Source of the DNA: Acinetobacter bereziniae LMG 1003 = CIP 70.12
Lineage (GTDB): Bacteria > Pseudomonadota > Gammaproteobacteria > Pseudomonadales > Moraxellaceae
Length of the DNA: 64,000 bases
Assembly: GCF_000368925.1 (NCBI RefSeq)
Contig: NZ_KB849756.1
Location: 2,630,416-2,694,415 of the forward strand
Reading direction: 5' to 3'
Below are positions 44,575 through 54,190 of the stretch, piece after piece (the stretch's first letter is position 1; each line of letters opens with the position of its first letter). A program made the position numbers and the translations under genes. The notes beneath the pieces were generated by a model that was not told the origin of the DNA, searched no databases, and saw nothing but the letters and a program-made list of their open reading frames with translations.

Positions 44575-44870
44575 TGGAGTCTTGCTGCGTTTTCATCCAA
44601 TTTTAGGATGAGGAGCGGAGCTCCGCAAGCGCAACCATCAATAGCGTTTCATTTCTCTTGATCAATAAAATGAAAGCGATCAATAGATTGTTTGATGATC
44701 TAGAGCTTGCACTGCCACGCTTTAGTGCTAAAGTTTAGGCGATGCCTCACTTTTCAGAGATGAAAAGTGACAAAAATCTTTCGTTGAGCGAGAGGTACAT
44801 CCTTATACCCCCGCTCAACATGGCGACATCCATGTCGCCTCACGATCGCAAGACCATCGATGATTCAAAA
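44575..44870. repeat. Multi-hairpin intergenic repeat
   Basis: A run of inverted repeats with no coding frame: CATCC..GGATG (44594-44610), the palindrome GCGGAGCTCCGC (44615-44626), TTTCATTT..AAATGAAA (44647-44675), CTTTAG-TG-CTAAAG (44720-44733), CACTTTTCA-GAGA-TGAAAAGTG (44748-44769), GTTGAGCG..CGCTCAAC (44783-44819) and GGCGACAT-CC-ATGTCGCC (44822-44839). Several GC-rich blocks stand out from the AT-rich surroundings. It resembles repeats I recall from other Acinetobacter genomes. Confidence 0.7.
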
Positions 44871-45115
44871 ATACAAAATAAATGAATCATCCAAATCACT
44901 TGTATGAATAATCAGGCGTTTTGGATGTATCATCTTTCATCAAGGATTTTTATCGAACTCAGGTTATCTTGTTCTATTTAGGGTTGAAGCTATTCAATCA
45001 AATCATTGTTTAATAATTGTATAACATAATGATAGAACGAGACTATTTTCATCATAGTGCGATTGAATACTGAATGTTTAAATACACTGATTTGAACAAT
45101 AGTCCATCACTATCA
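44871..45115. other. Rest of the 700-base gap after feo
   Basis: No ORF with a ribosome binding site and no hairpin beyond the repeat. The ABC transporter gene ends convergently at 45116. Confidence 0.4.
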
Positions 45116-46918
45116 TTAGCTATGGGTTTCTTCCTCAGTATCATCTTCAAAAGTTTGAGCAATTTTTTCAATATTCAAACTTTTTGCCATGGCATCAAAA
45201 ATTTCTTTATAAGTGCCATCTTGATGGTAAAGCTCATGATGTTCGCCATGCTCGACAATTTGTCCATCCTTCATGACATAAGTGTAGTCAGCATCAATAA
45301 TTTGCGAAAGACTATGTGAAATCATGATCACCGTTCGACCTTGCTTGATTTCGTCCAGACTTTGTTTAATTTGTTCAGCCGCGATTGCATCTAAACTTGC
45401 TGTAGGTTCATCTAAAAAGATAATGGGTGGATTTTTAAGAAACATACGGGCAAGCGCAATGCGTTGTTGCTGACCACCTGATAACAATAAAGCATCAGCT
45501 TCGTAGGCATGTGGCAGTTTTAAAATCTGTTCATGAATTGAAGCTTTTTTTGCAGCTTGTATTACTTCCTCATTACTGGACTGAGGTTTGCCATAACGAA
45601 TATTTTCTAAAATAGAACCCTGAAAAATATGATTTTTTTGTAGCACTAAACCAATATGTTCACGGAGGTAGTGGGTGTCAATTTCTTCTAAATCAATCCC
45701 ATCCAGTTTGATACAGCCTGCATTCGGAAGATAAAATTTATCTAATAAACTGATCAGTGTAGATTTTCCTGCGCCTGATAAGCCCACCAATGCAGTGATT
45801 TTATTAGGTTGTATGGTCATGTTGATATGATGCAAAGCCTGATAACCATTGGGATAGGTAAAATCGACATGTTCAAGTTCAAATTTGCCTAGAATTTTAG
45901 GTTGTCGTGAGCCACTGGCTTCGATCTCATTGTCCGCTTCTAAAATATTAAAGAAGCTTTCGGAGTAAATCATTGCCGAGTTAATTTCATCATAAATACG
46001 ATGTAAAGAACGAATAGGTGCAGAGACATTATTAAACAACAACACGTGGTACATGATCATACCGATACTCATTTGACCATCTAACACAAAATAAGCTGTT
46101 AAAATGATGATGAAAACCACACCCACTTGTTCAATAAACGTTTTCAAACCATCAAAAAGATAGCTGGTTTGGCGGGTTTGCATTTGATTTTCGGTGAGTG
46201 ATTTTTGTAGATTCAACTGTTTGGTTGATTCAACACTTTCTTTATTAAAGGATTTAATGACAGTAATTGAATTGATAATACTGAGAATGCCTTGATTCTT
46301 TTTTTCAAAATTATCGCGCAATGCACGCCGTTTACCAGACAGTTTTTGCGACTGTTTAAAGGTCAACCAGAAGTAAATAGGAACAATAATGGTAGCAACT
46401 AAACCGACCCAAAAATTGGCATAATACATTAAAGCTAAAGCGATAATTGCGCTGCTAAATAGCGGTAAAATATCAATAAAAAAGATCTGTACAAGACGAG
46501 TCAGTGAGCTGACTCCACGATCAATACGTGTTTGTAATTTGCCTGCTTGATTATTCTGTTGATCGAAAAAAGCCAGCCGATAGGTAATGAATTTCTCAAT
46601 GATTCCTTGCGAAAGGTCTTGTGAAATTAAAATCCTTAGTTTTTCACCAAATGACTTTTGCCCGAATTGCACAATGGCATTGATGACCTCCTTTCCCAAT
46701 AAAACAAGGGTGATGGTGATAATGATATGCCATCCATCCGCCAACCCTTGTCCTGCTTGAATCAGCTGATTGATATTGTCTACGGCATATTTAAGGGTCA
46801 GTGCATTGACCTGTGCAGTCAGTGAACCGATCAGTGTTAACAGTAAGGTCACGATGACGAGCCAGCGATAGGGACGTACAAAGGGGCGTAGTTTTAGAAA
46901 TAATTGCCATAAATTCAT
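45116..46918 (-). CDS. ABC transporter, fused permease and ATPase (MsbA/MDR type)
   Basis: 600 aa half-transporter. Six transmembrane helices in residues 1-310 (including FYQQNN-less exporter loop EKFITYRLAFFDQQNNQAGK), then the ATPase with Walker A GLSGAGKST (about 378), signature LLSGGQQQR and Walker B IIFLDEPTASLD. It would work as a homodimeric exporter of lipid, drug or peptide; the substrate cannot be told. It is not msbA by position (no lpxK neighbour). Confidence 0.85.
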   Translation of the reverse strand: MNLWQLFLKLRPFVRPYRWLVIVTLLLTLIGSLTAQVNALTLKYAVDNINQLIQAGQGLADGWHIIITITLVLLGKEVINAIVQFGQKSFGEKLRILISQDLSQGIIEKFITYRLAFFDQQNNQAGKLQTRIDRGVSSLTRLVQIFFIDILPLFSSAIIALALMYYANFWVGLVATIIVPIYFWLTFKQSQKLSGKRRALRDNFEKKNQGILSIINSITVIKSFNKESVESTKQLNLQKSLTENQMQTRQTSYLFDGLKTFIEQVGVVFIIILTAYFVLDGQMSIGMIMYHVLLFNNVSAPIRSLHRIYDEINSAMIYSESFFNILEADNEIEASGSRQPKILGKFELEHVDFTYPNGYQALHHINMTIQPNKITALVGLSGAGKSTLISLLDKFYLPNAGCIKLDGIDLEEIDTHYLREHIGLVLQKNHIFQGSILENIRYGKPQSSNEEVIQAAKKASIHEQILKLPHAYEADALLLSGGQQQRIALARMFLKNPPIIFLDEPTASLDAIAAEQIKQSLDEIKQGRTVIMISHSLSQIIDADYTYVMKDGQIVEHGEHHELYHQDGTYKEIFDAMAKSLNIEKIAQTFEDDTEEETHS

Positions 46919-47045
46919 AAGTTTTTGCTTTTTAGGTTTGCTTTTAGTCTAGAACTGAATAAATTTTGTCACAAGTACTTCATGTGTTTTGAATTGTGAA
47001 GCGCTAAAGTAAACTTTAAGTAGACATGTGTATGATTGTTTAGCG

Positions 47046-47675
47046 ATGAATCTAGAACTGTTTGAACCTGAAGCGAAAGATAATTTACTGCCTTGTGATG
47101 GGGAAGTGAAGGATTTTGGCTTGATCTTAGACCATGAACAAAGTCAAAAATATTTATTTTATTTCTTACAACATTTGGCTTGGCAGCACGATGAAGTGTA
47201 TTTGCATGGGCAATATTATCAAACTGAGCGTAAAGTGGTGTGGTATGGCGATGATCATTATCAATATCATTATTCAGGCATGGCAAAACAGGCACATGTT
47301 TGGAATCCCGCATTATTCCGACTAAAGCAACATATCGAGCAATTGACTGGGTATACTTATAATTCATGTCTTGCCAATTTATATGAAAATGGCACACAAG
47401 GCGTAGGTTGGCACAGTGATGATGAGCCTTCTTTGGAGTCGCCAGAAAGAAATGTTGTGATTGCCTCACTGAGTTTTGGTGCAACACGAAAGTTTAGTTT
47501 CAAACACAAATGGAAAGCTGAAAAGGTAGATTTAAGCTTACAAAGTGGACAGTTGATTCTGATGCGAGGAAGGACACAACGTTATTGGAAACATATGCTC
47601 GCCAAATCTACACGCGTGGTGGAGCCACGGGTAAATTTGACTTTTCGCTATTTTTATCCAACTGAATCGCAGTAA
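47046..47675 (+). CDS. alkB: AlkB-family 2-oxoglutarate dioxygenase
   Basis: 209 aa. Repairs alkylated bases by oxidative demethylation. Iron ligands His123-x-Asp125 (WHSDDE) and His183, with the 2-oxoglutarate arginines Arg195 and Arg201 (RVNLTFRY), are in place. LYENGTQGVGWHSDDEPSL is the family signature. The short-form AlkB resembles ALKBH2/3-type homologues as well as E. coli AlkB, so the exact orthology is uncertain. ATG 47046 is preferred to GTG 47028. Confidence 0.88.
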   Translation: MNLELFEPEAKDNLLPCDGEVKDFGLILDHEQSQKYLFYFLQHLAWQHDEVYLHGQYYQTERKVVWYGDDHYQYHYSGMAKQAHVWNPALFRLKQHIEQLTGYTYNSCLANLYENGTQGVGWHSDDEPSLESPERNVVIASLSFGATRKFSFKHKWKAEKVDLSLQSGQLILMRGRTQRYWKHMLAKSTRVVEPRVNLTFRYFYPTESQ

Positions 47676-47720
47676 TGATATTTACGAAATAATGGCTTTT
47701 TTTATCTCAACGAATACTTG

Positions 47721-48419
47721 TTAAAGTGGATAAAGTTTGTCATCAAACTGTTCTAGTTTTGGAAATTCTAAAGCTTGTAACTGTTCTAAATTCTGCAAAT
47801 GTTGCTGATATTGTTGTAATAATTGCTGGCGAGCTTCATCGGTAATATAGGGTACATGATAGGCAATAAATGGAGGTAGTACGTCAAATCCAACATAAGC
47901 CAGTGTGCCACGCTGAATAGGAAGCAATAAATCGTCAATAGCGCCATGAATTGCGTTTTGCCCGAACATATGGTCACGACCACCGAGGGTAAAACTGAGC
48001 ATTGCTTTTTTGCCTAACATACCACCATGATTATAAAAACGTTTACCACCGTAAAAAATACCTGAAACAAAGACTCGATCAATCCATCCTTTTAAAATGG
48101 CAGGTACAGAAGTCCAATACATGGGAAAACTGAAAATTAATAAATCTGCTTTTTGCACTTTTTCAATTTCAATTTGAATGTCTTGTGCAAGATCATGGGT
48201 TTTCGATGCGTGACGTTGTTCTAAAGCATAATTCAAATATTCTTGGTTGCTTCGACTATCAAAGTCTGCTTGAGATGCAACGGGATTAAAGTTCATTGCG
48301 TATAAGTCTGAGACTTCTACAGCATGTCCTATGTTTTCTAAGACTTGCACAGCATGATCTTTAAGTGCTGTGGTAAACGAAAGTGGTTCAGGGTGAGCGT
48401 GAACGATAAGAATATTCAT
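47721..48419 (-). CDS. Flavodoxin-fold NAD(P)H oxidoreductase
   Basis: 232 aa of the NQO1/KefF/MdaB type. FMN or FAD site: VHAHPEPLSFTTALKD at the N-terminus, FPMYWTSVPAILKGWIDRVF in the middle and SFTLGGRDHMFG further on. It likely reduces quinones or nitro compounds, probably as a dimer. No kefC lies beside it, so a KefF role is not supported. Confidence 0.85.
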   Translation of the reverse strand: MNILIVHAHPEPLSFTTALKDHAVQVLENIGHAVEVSDLYAMNFNPVASQADFDSRSNQEYLNYALEQRHASKTHDLAQDIQIEIEKVQKADLLIFSFPMYWTSVPAILKGWIDRVFVSGIFYGGKRFYNHGGMLGKKAMLSFTLGGRDHMFGQNAIHGAIDDLLLPIQRGTLAYVGFDVLPPFIAYHVPYITDEARQQLLQQYQQHLQNLEQLQALEFPKLEQFDDKLYPL

Positions 48420-48737
48420 AGCAGTCCTTGAAAAATAATGATGATTTTATTGTTTGATATTTGGATTATTTCTAAAAAAGCATGATTCGCCAATCACCTG
48501 AATTATTTTTTTTAGGTCATCTGGGTAAATCAAATTTTTAATACAAGTCGTCTAATCATAAATAAACTAGTACGCATAAAAAAGCCTATGTTTAAGGGCA
48601 TAGGCTTTCTTACTCTGAGGAGGCATTGTTTTCTGAAAAACAATGCCAAAATATCATGGATTACTGAAGAACATAATCATATTATGAGAATGTAAAAACA
48701 TTATCAAGAGAGAAAAACATTACAAAATGTTAAATTA
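48420..48737. other. Gap between IclR and oxidoreductase genes
   Basis: No ORF. It contains the IclR-gene terminator (48578-48612) and a second hairpin GGCATTGTTTT-CTG-AAAAACAATGCC (48622-48647) lying before it, which could be part of the transcript's 3' end. Confidence 0.5.
48578..48612 (-). terminator. Rho-independent terminator of the IclR-type gene
   Basis: AAAGCCTATG / TTTAAGGG / CATAGGCTTT with six T on the minus strand, about 130 bases after the IclR stop. Confidence 0.75.
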
Positions 48738-49556
48738 TCAATTTATTCCTTCTTGTGGATGAAAGGCAGAAAGTTGATCATTGGCAGAAAGAGCTTGGTA
48801 ACGTTTTTCGATTTGAGCAGCTGAATCTTGTAAGGTTTCAATCAGCTTTTGAGTATTGACGTATTCAAAACGATTTTTAGAGGCAAGTACAGTAAGCGCT
48901 AAAGGTGCTTCTTTGCTTGAGAATTTAACTGGAATAGACAGACCTGAAACATTTGGATCTAATTCACCTTGCGAAAAATAGAAGCCTTGTTTTTTGATTT
49001 TTTTCATTTTATTGATAAAAGTTTCAGCATTTTCAGCAAAGTTGACCTCTGCCAGTTGGGTCGCAAAACGATTGTAATAGTCATGAATTTTTTGCTTAGG
49101 TAAATGGGCAATGATCACTTTGGGTGATGAACCCATAAATACTGGACGAGGACAACCACGCCCATAAGATAATAACGTTTCATCACGATAAACCTCATGA
49201 TGAACATCGATACAGTAGTCATCATTTAAATGTGTCAACAGGCAACACAGTTCTGTACGTTCTGAGATTTCTTGCATAAATGGCTTGCTGATACGCACCA
49301 ATGGATCTGTCGTTCTAGAAATATAATCCATGACTGCAATTTTAGGACCCAGTGTATAGTCACCTGAGGTTCCATTTAAACGTTGCAAAATATCAGCCGA
49401 CACTAATTCTTTCAAATAACGATAGCTGGTCGGTTTCGATAGACCAAGCTCTTCACAAATCACATCGACATTAATTACTGGGCGAGACACCGAAAATAAA
49501 TCTAAGACGGTGAGAATTTTGCCAAAACTTGAAAGTGCCATTGATGACCTACTCAA
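48738..49556 (-). CDS. IclR-family transcriptional regulator
   Basis: 272 aa. N-terminal winged helix (SFGKILTVLDLFS...EELGLSKPTSYRYLKELVSADILQR) and the IclR effector-binding domain from about residue 85 (SGDYTLGPKIAVMDYI; GRGCPRPVFMGSSPKVIIAHL; the Gly/Leu-rich SGLSIPVKF). It is divergent from the efflux genes at 50037 and is probably their regulator, by analogy with aromatic-acid-responsive IclR proteins. The ligand is unknown. Confidence 0.88.
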   Translation of the reverse strand: MSRSSMALSSFGKILTVLDLFSVSRPVINVDVICEELGLSKPTSYRYLKELVSADILQRLNGTSGDYTLGPKIAVMDYISRTTDPLVRISKPFMQEISERTELCCLLTHLNDDYCIDVHHEVYRDETLLSYGRGCPRPVFMGSSPKVIIAHLPKQKIHDYYNRFATQLAEVNFAENAETFINKMKKIKKQGFYFSQGELDPNVSGLSIPVKFSSKEAPLALTVLASKNRFEYVNTQKLIETLQDSAAQIEKRYQALSANDQLSAFHPQEGIN

Positions 49557-50036
49557 TAAGTGAGAATCAAAAAATAAAAAATTAATGTTACTTTATAACA
49601 AATTGTTCAAGAAAAAACAGCCGAATTTGCAATGTAATTGCAAATGATTCTAGATTTTTTACTTTAGTGCTAATTTTGAGAAAATGCACTACATTTAAGT
49701 AATGATTTAAACTATATTGTGGTTTATTATCAAAATAAGATATTTTTATTGACTTATTTGAGGTTTTTTGAAAAAATTGTCTACATGAATATCCAATGAC
49801 GAAATTTATCTATTGAAAAATAGTTTAAATTTTGAGCATAAATTTTCATTGTCAATTGAGTCTTTCTCTACTCAATGGTTGTACTGAGCAAAATCCTAAA
49901 TTTGTTCCTCTATTCAGTTTTTATTCATCACACTGTTTATTTCTTTAAGCAGTGCGTTTTTTTGGTCGTGAATAAAACAAAAGATAAATCGTACAGCTCA
50001 AAAACCAACATTATTCAATCATCGTGAGTCGCAAAC
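49557..50036. promoter_or_regulatory. 480-base divergent control region, IclR and efflux genes
   Basis: Very AT-rich and without ORFs. Contains an operator-like dyad ATTTGCAA-TGTAA-TTGCAAAT (49625-49645), a hairpin ATTGAGT..ACTCAAT (49855-49876) and a CACTG..CAGTG stem followed by seven T (about 49932-49967) on the plus strand, which could attenuate a long leader of the efflux mRNA. Confidence 0.5.
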
Positions 50037-52121
50037 ATGTTATTAATCAAACCACTATTGGCTTTTAGACCCAATAAACTGGATTGGATTTTTGCGACTA
50101 AAACATTTATTGCTGGCATGTTGGCGTTATATATTGCGTTTGAACTCAACCTCAGTTATCCCATTTGGGCGATTGGTACAGTTTTTGTGATTGCTAATCC
50201 GTATTCGGGAATGCTGGCATCTAAAAGTATTTATCGGATTTTAGGGACCTTGTTTGGGGCGATTTTTGCAATTGCCGTGATGCCTCATTTGGTCAATACG
50301 CCGTGGTTATTTACTTTTGTCTTGGCAGCTTGGGTAGGGTTGTGTCTTTATTTGTCTTTAATTGATCGCTCACCACGCAGTTATGTGGTGATGTTGGCAG
50401 GTTATACCGCAGTTATTATTTGTTTTAACTCAATTTTTTACATTGATACCGTTTCAATTTTTGATATGGCAGTGGGGCGATTTTTAGAAATCTCCTTGGG
50501 CGTTGTGTGTAGTGCAGTTGTCTCAGCAACGATATTTCCCATGCATATTGGACCTGTTATTCAAATGCGCGTATCTAAAACCATGCAAGACACAAAACAG
50601 GCATTTGACTCTATTTTGTCAGATGCTCAACATTCTGAAAATTATACTCAGCTCTTGGCAAATATCACACGTGACACCACTGATATTCATACCATGGCGG
50701 TGCATTTAAGTTATGAAACATCTAAATTTAAAGGGATGACCAAGCCATTACAGGAACTATTGCATCAAGTGACGATGTTGGTGGCAAATTTGGTCGCGAT
50801 GTCTGAAAGAATGAAACAGTTGGATCAAATTGATCTGAACTATCGTCCGTATTTGCAAAAGTTTCATCGTAATGTAGATGACTTTTTAGATAATGAACGT
50901 GTCATTCTTGAACATCAGCTAAAACATTTACCTGAGCATTTTGAATCCGATTTTCAAGCCATTGTTGATCATGCATCTCCTGAGCAACAGATTATTCTGG
51001 GCAGCTTGAAAATGGATATTCGTCATTTTATTCAAAATGTGCGTGCGGTGAAATTGATTTGGCAATGTATGCAACGGGGAGACAACACCTTACCAGAATC
51101 CATTACACCATTAACCACCACCTATCCAAGTTTGCATCGTGATTACGGTGTTGCTGTTCGAGGTGGAATTTCCGCATTTCTCACCACCTTACTTGCTTGT
51201 ACATTCTGGATTTTAAGCGGTTGGAAAATGGGCTTTATGTTGGCTGAGATGGCGGCAATTACTGCCTGTATTCTGACATTCATGGATGATCCTGTACCTG
51301 CATTAAAAATTTTTATTCGTGCCAGTGTTTATGCTGCATTTCTGGTTTTTATTTATGCTTATGGCATTTTTCCTCATGTGACCGCTTTTTGGGAATTAGC
51401 TATCGTATTGGCACCTTTCATTATGTTTTGTGTGATGTTGTATTTGCATCCACCTTTACATGCACTGGGCTTGCCGCTGATTATGAGTACTGTCATGGGA
51501 TTGAATTTACAAAACCGCTATATGATGGATCAAGTCACCTTTTTCGATGCTTCAATTGCAACGGTGATTGGACCAATTATTTCAGTTTGTGTCATGCAAA
51601 TGGTCCGTTCGATGTCACCTGAAATGACCGTAAAACGCATGTTGACCTTACACTATAAAGCAATGCGTGAAAGTATCACGATGCCTTATGGTACAGGCTT
51701 TAGAATTCATTTAAGAAGTATTCTCGATCGTATTGGTGTTTTAAATACCAAGCAGATTCAGTCAGAACAACTCAAAGTAGAAATTAATAACGCATTAATT
51801 GAATCAAGTGCTGCAATTGATTTAACCCGTTTACAAGAGCTGGTGCGAAAGCTTTCTCCGGAATCAGCAAGCACAAGATCGATTGTCAAATTACAAGATC
51901 TGCTTGAACGGTGGTGGACGGAGAAAAAGCATAGCCAACCTACCGATCATATAAAACAGCAATTGATCCAACAATTTGATCAAGTGATCGATGATGTGCA
52001 AGCCGTTGGTGATGAAGACATTCGACATCGTATTGAAATTTCAGTGAATAATATTCGAAGCAGTATGTGTCATATTCAACAGACTGAGCGACAGCCTTCT
52101 TTACCTTTACTTGGAGCATAA
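50037..52121 (+). CDS. FUSC-family (AaeB-like) efflux protein
   Basis: 694 aa inner-membrane protein with two blocks of about five to six transmembrane helices (residues 20-180 and 375-520) separated by a soluble helical domain. The first block contains the FUSC pattern IWAIGTVFVIANPYSGMLASKS and GRFLEISLGVV. AaeB exports aromatic carboxylic acids in E. coli. The substrate here is unknown. It is followed after two bases by a DUF1656 gene and then by an HlyD-like gene, the aaeXAB set in a different order. Confidence 0.87.
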   Translation: MLLIKPLLAFRPNKLDWIFATKTFIAGMLALYIAFELNLSYPIWAIGTVFVIANPYSGMLASKSIYRILGTLFGAIFAIAVMPHLVNTPWLFTFVLAAWVGLCLYLSLIDRSPRSYVVMLAGYTAVIICFNSIFYIDTVSIFDMAVGRFLEISLGVVCSAVVSATIFPMHIGPVIQMRVSKTMQDTKQAFDSILSDAQHSENYTQLLANITRDTTDIHTMAVHLSYETSKFKGMTKPLQELLHQVTMLVANLVAMSERMKQLDQIDLNYRPYLQKFHRNVDDFLDNERVILEHQLKHLPEHFESDFQAIVDHASPEQQIILGSLKMDIRHFIQNVRAVKLIWQCMQRGDNTLPESITPLTTTYPSLHRDYGVAVRGGISAFLTTLLACTFWILSGWKMGFMLAEMAAITACILTFMDDPVPALKIFIRASVYAAFLVFIYAYGIFPHVTAFWELAIVLAPFIMFCVMLYLHPPLHALGLPLIMSTVMGLNLQNRYMMDQVTFFDASIATVIGPIISVCVMQMVRSMSPEMTVKRMLTLHYKAMRESITMPYGTGFRIHLRSILDRIGVLNTKQIQSEQLKVEINNALIESSAAIDLTRLQELVRKLSPESASTRSIVKLQDLLERWWTEKKHSQPTDHIKQQLIQQFDQVIDDVQAVGDEDIRHRIEISVNNIRSSMCHIQQTERQPSLPLLGA

Positions 52122-52123
52122 AT

Positions 52124-52330
52124 ATGGGTGAGCTAAATATTTATGGTGTTTATGTCCCAATATTTTTAATCCAAGCTGTTGTGGCTTTTTTGATTTGGAA
52201 AATTGTTTGTATTGGTACAGATCGCTTGGTTGAAAAAGAATGGATTGCATTGCCAGGCATCTTCAACATCTGTACCTATTTGATTTTATTGTGGTCAATA
52301 CATTGGATTTTTATTCAGATCACGACTTAG
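52124..52330 (+). CDS. DUF1656 small membrane protein (AaeX-like)
   Basis: 68 aa with two transmembrane helices and the family start GELNIYGVYVPIFLIQA. DUF1656 proteins accompany AaeA/AaeB-type efflux pairs. Begins two bases after the FUSC gene. Confidence 0.85.
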   Translation: MGELNIYGVYVPIFLIQAVVAFLIWKIVCIGTDRLVEKEWIALPGIFNICTYLILLWSIHWIFIQITT

Positions 52331-52398
52331 CGTCTATAGATTGTTGGTTTTAAAGTTTCAGGTTTTAAAAATTTAAGTTTAATGATTGGATTTGTGAA

Positions 52399-53409
52399 AT
52401 GAAAACGTTTGATATACGTAAGGCTATACGCCCAATATCCTTAGCTATTGTAATCATTATTGCGATACTTTGCGCACGACATATTTGGAATTATTACAAT
52501 GCTGAGCCATGGACACGAGATGGTCGTATTCGTGGAGATGTCATTCAAGTATCGTCTGATATTGCTGGATTAGTCACAGAGGTGATGGTTCAAGATAACC
52601 AAACGGTGAAAAAGGGACAGGTGTTATTTAAAATTGATGTGGCTCGTCAGGCTTTGGATGTTGAGCAGGCCAAATCCGATCTCGCCAAAGCACAATCTGG
52701 ACTTGCTGAAGCGGAAGCTGCACTTGCTGAGGCAAAAGCCAATATTGTGAAGTCGAAAGCCAACATTAATCTTGCTGATAAAAATGCACGCCGATATTCG
52801 GATTTAATGGATGGTGCAATTTCTAAACAAGAGCAAGATCAAATGTTTGCGACACGAGATCAAACTCATGCTGAGCATCAACAACTTGAAGCTGCTGTGC
52901 AACAGGCAGAAGCCAGTATCAAGCAACAAAAAGCCTTGATTGAAGCGGCAAATAGTAGTGTGCACCTTGCTCAACTGAATTTACAACGTTCAGAGGTATT
53001 GGCGCCTGCGGATGGAACATTATCTAATTTTGATTTACGCGTCGGAAACTATGTCAAAGTTGGTCAAGCTGTTGCGGCCTTGTTAGATCGAAAACAGTTG
53101 TATGTGGTTGGTTATTTTGAAGAAACCAAGCTTAATAAAATTCATTTAAATGATCCAGTGACTGTACAGTTAATGGGTGATTCCATCAAATATAAAGGGC
53201 ATGTTCAAGGTATTGCATCTGGGATTGAAGACCGTGAGCGAACCACTTCTTCAGGATTGTTGGCGAATGTGAATCCAACGTTCAGTTGGGTACGTTTAGC
53301 ACAGCGTGTTCCTGTTAAAATTGTTTTAGATGATGTTCCGCATGATTCATTGGCATTTGTTGCAGGGCGTACAGTGACAGTACATATTTTGGAAAAAGAT
53401 AAGAAATGA
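52399..53409 (+). CDS. HlyD-family membrane-fusion protein (AaeA/EmrA-like)
   Basis: 336 aa periplasmic adaptor with one N-terminal transmembrane anchor (PISLAIVIIIAILCARHIW), a biotinyl-lipoyl domain (GDVIQVSSDIAGLVTEVMVQ, VLAPADGTLSNFDLRVGNYV), a Gln/Ala-rich coiled-coil hairpin (residues about 90-190) and a beta-barrel end. It couples the FUSC transporter to an outer-membrane channel not present here. Confidence 0.88.
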   Translation: MKTFDIRKAIRPISLAIVIIIAILCARHIWNYYNAEPWTRDGRIRGDVIQVSSDIAGLVTEVMVQDNQTVKKGQVLFKIDVARQALDVEQAKSDLAKAQSGLAEAEAALAEAKANIVKSKANINLADKNARRYSDLMDGAISKQEQDQMFATRDQTHAEHQQLEAAVQQAEASIKQQKALIEAANSSVHLAQLNLQRSEVLAPADGTLSNFDLRVGNYVKVGQAVAALLDRKQLYVVGYFEETKLNKIHLNDPVTVQLMGDSIKYKGHVQGIASGIEDRERTTSSGLLANVNPTFSWVRLAQRVPVKIVLDDVPHDSLAFVAGRTVTVHILEKDKK

Positions 53410-53438
53410 TCAATTTCAGTCATTAAACTTTAAATTTT

Positions 53439-53466
53439 AAACCCATCAGATGATGGGTTTTTTTAT
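53439..53466 (+). terminator. Rho-independent terminator of the efflux operon
   Basis: AAACCCATC / AGAT / GATGGGTTT with seven T, placed between the convergent HlyD and SDR genes. Confidence 0.8.
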
Positions 53467-54176
53467 AGATTCAAATCTGCCATTGCAGGCATATCGATTT
53501 CTTTTACACAACTTGCTTTGCTGGTTGATAATATAAATTGAATGGCAAGCACTACGTCTTGCAAAGGGATTAGTTGAGCATCACTCTGCAAAATTACTTC
53601 ATCTATGGGGGTGCTGATATCAAATTCCGTGGCCAAATAACCTAAGTTTAAAACACTAATCCCAATTTGATCTTTGCGTAATGTTTCACGTAAAGCATGT
53701 ACAATCCCTCGTAAAGCAAATTTAGTGGCAGAGAATACCACTTCTTTTCCAGAATGGTTATCAAGTCCCCATGTGGAACCAATTAAGATGATTTTGGCAT
53801 TTGCAGAAAGGCGTAAATTTTCTAGTAAGGACTGAATTGCCAAAATGCAGGATTGAATATTGGTCTGAACTAAATTGGAAATTTCTAAATCTGAACATTG
53901 TTCAAATGCATAATCTGTATCAAATGCTTTTTCTTCCCAAATACCGACATTGTAAATCAGATAGTCGACCGTTTGACGCTGGATTTGATGTTTAACAGTA
54001 TCTCTTGCTTGTTCAGGTTGAGCAAGATCAGCACAAATCCAATGAAAATTTGGCAGATATGATTCAGGTTTTGAACGAGAAACGCCAAAAACCTGATCTT
54101 GTCTTTGCGGAATTGTTTGTAAAAGGGCTTGCCCTAAGCCCTTACTGACACCATAAATTACAAAGGTCTTTGACAT
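53463..54176 (-). CDS. Short-chain dehydrogenase/reductase with Tyr-to-Phe change
   Basis: 237 aa SDR of the sepiapterin-reductase type. The nucleotide-binding loop reads YGVSKGLGQAL (residues 8-18), with YNVGIW replacing the usual NNAG and Ser134 in LIGSTWG. The catalytic YxxxK position is FSATK, so the general-acid tyrosine is phenylalanine at residue 148; the codon is TTC. It may therefore lack normal oxidoreductase activity. It lies upstream of no obvious pathway gene and is downstream of ruvX. Confidence 0.82.
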   Translation of the reverse strand: MSKTFVIYGVSKGLGQALLQTIPQRQDQVFGVSRSKPESYLPNFHWICADLAQPEQARDTVKHQIQRQTVDYLIYNVGIWEEKAFDTDYAFEQCSDLEISNLVQTNIQSCILAIQSLLENLRLSANAKIILIGSTWGLDNHSGKEVVFSATKFALRGIVHALRETLRKDQIGISVLNLGYLATEFDISTPIDEVILQSDAQLIPLQDVVLAIQFILSTSKASCVKEIDMPAMADLNL

Positions 54177-54190
54177 TTAAATGACTCAAA

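Noticed and set aside
44414..45115. CRISPR array
   Set aside because: The repeated look comes from inverted repeats of differing sequence. There is no regular direct repeat with spacers.
45116..46918. MsbA (essential lipid A flippase)
   Set aside because: The protein has the general exporter layout, but the usual lpxK neighbour is missing and the sequence is not close enough by eye to claim msbA.
46969..47487. 172-codon minus-strand frame over alkB
   Set aside because: Antisense to the well-supported alkB gene and without family resemblance.
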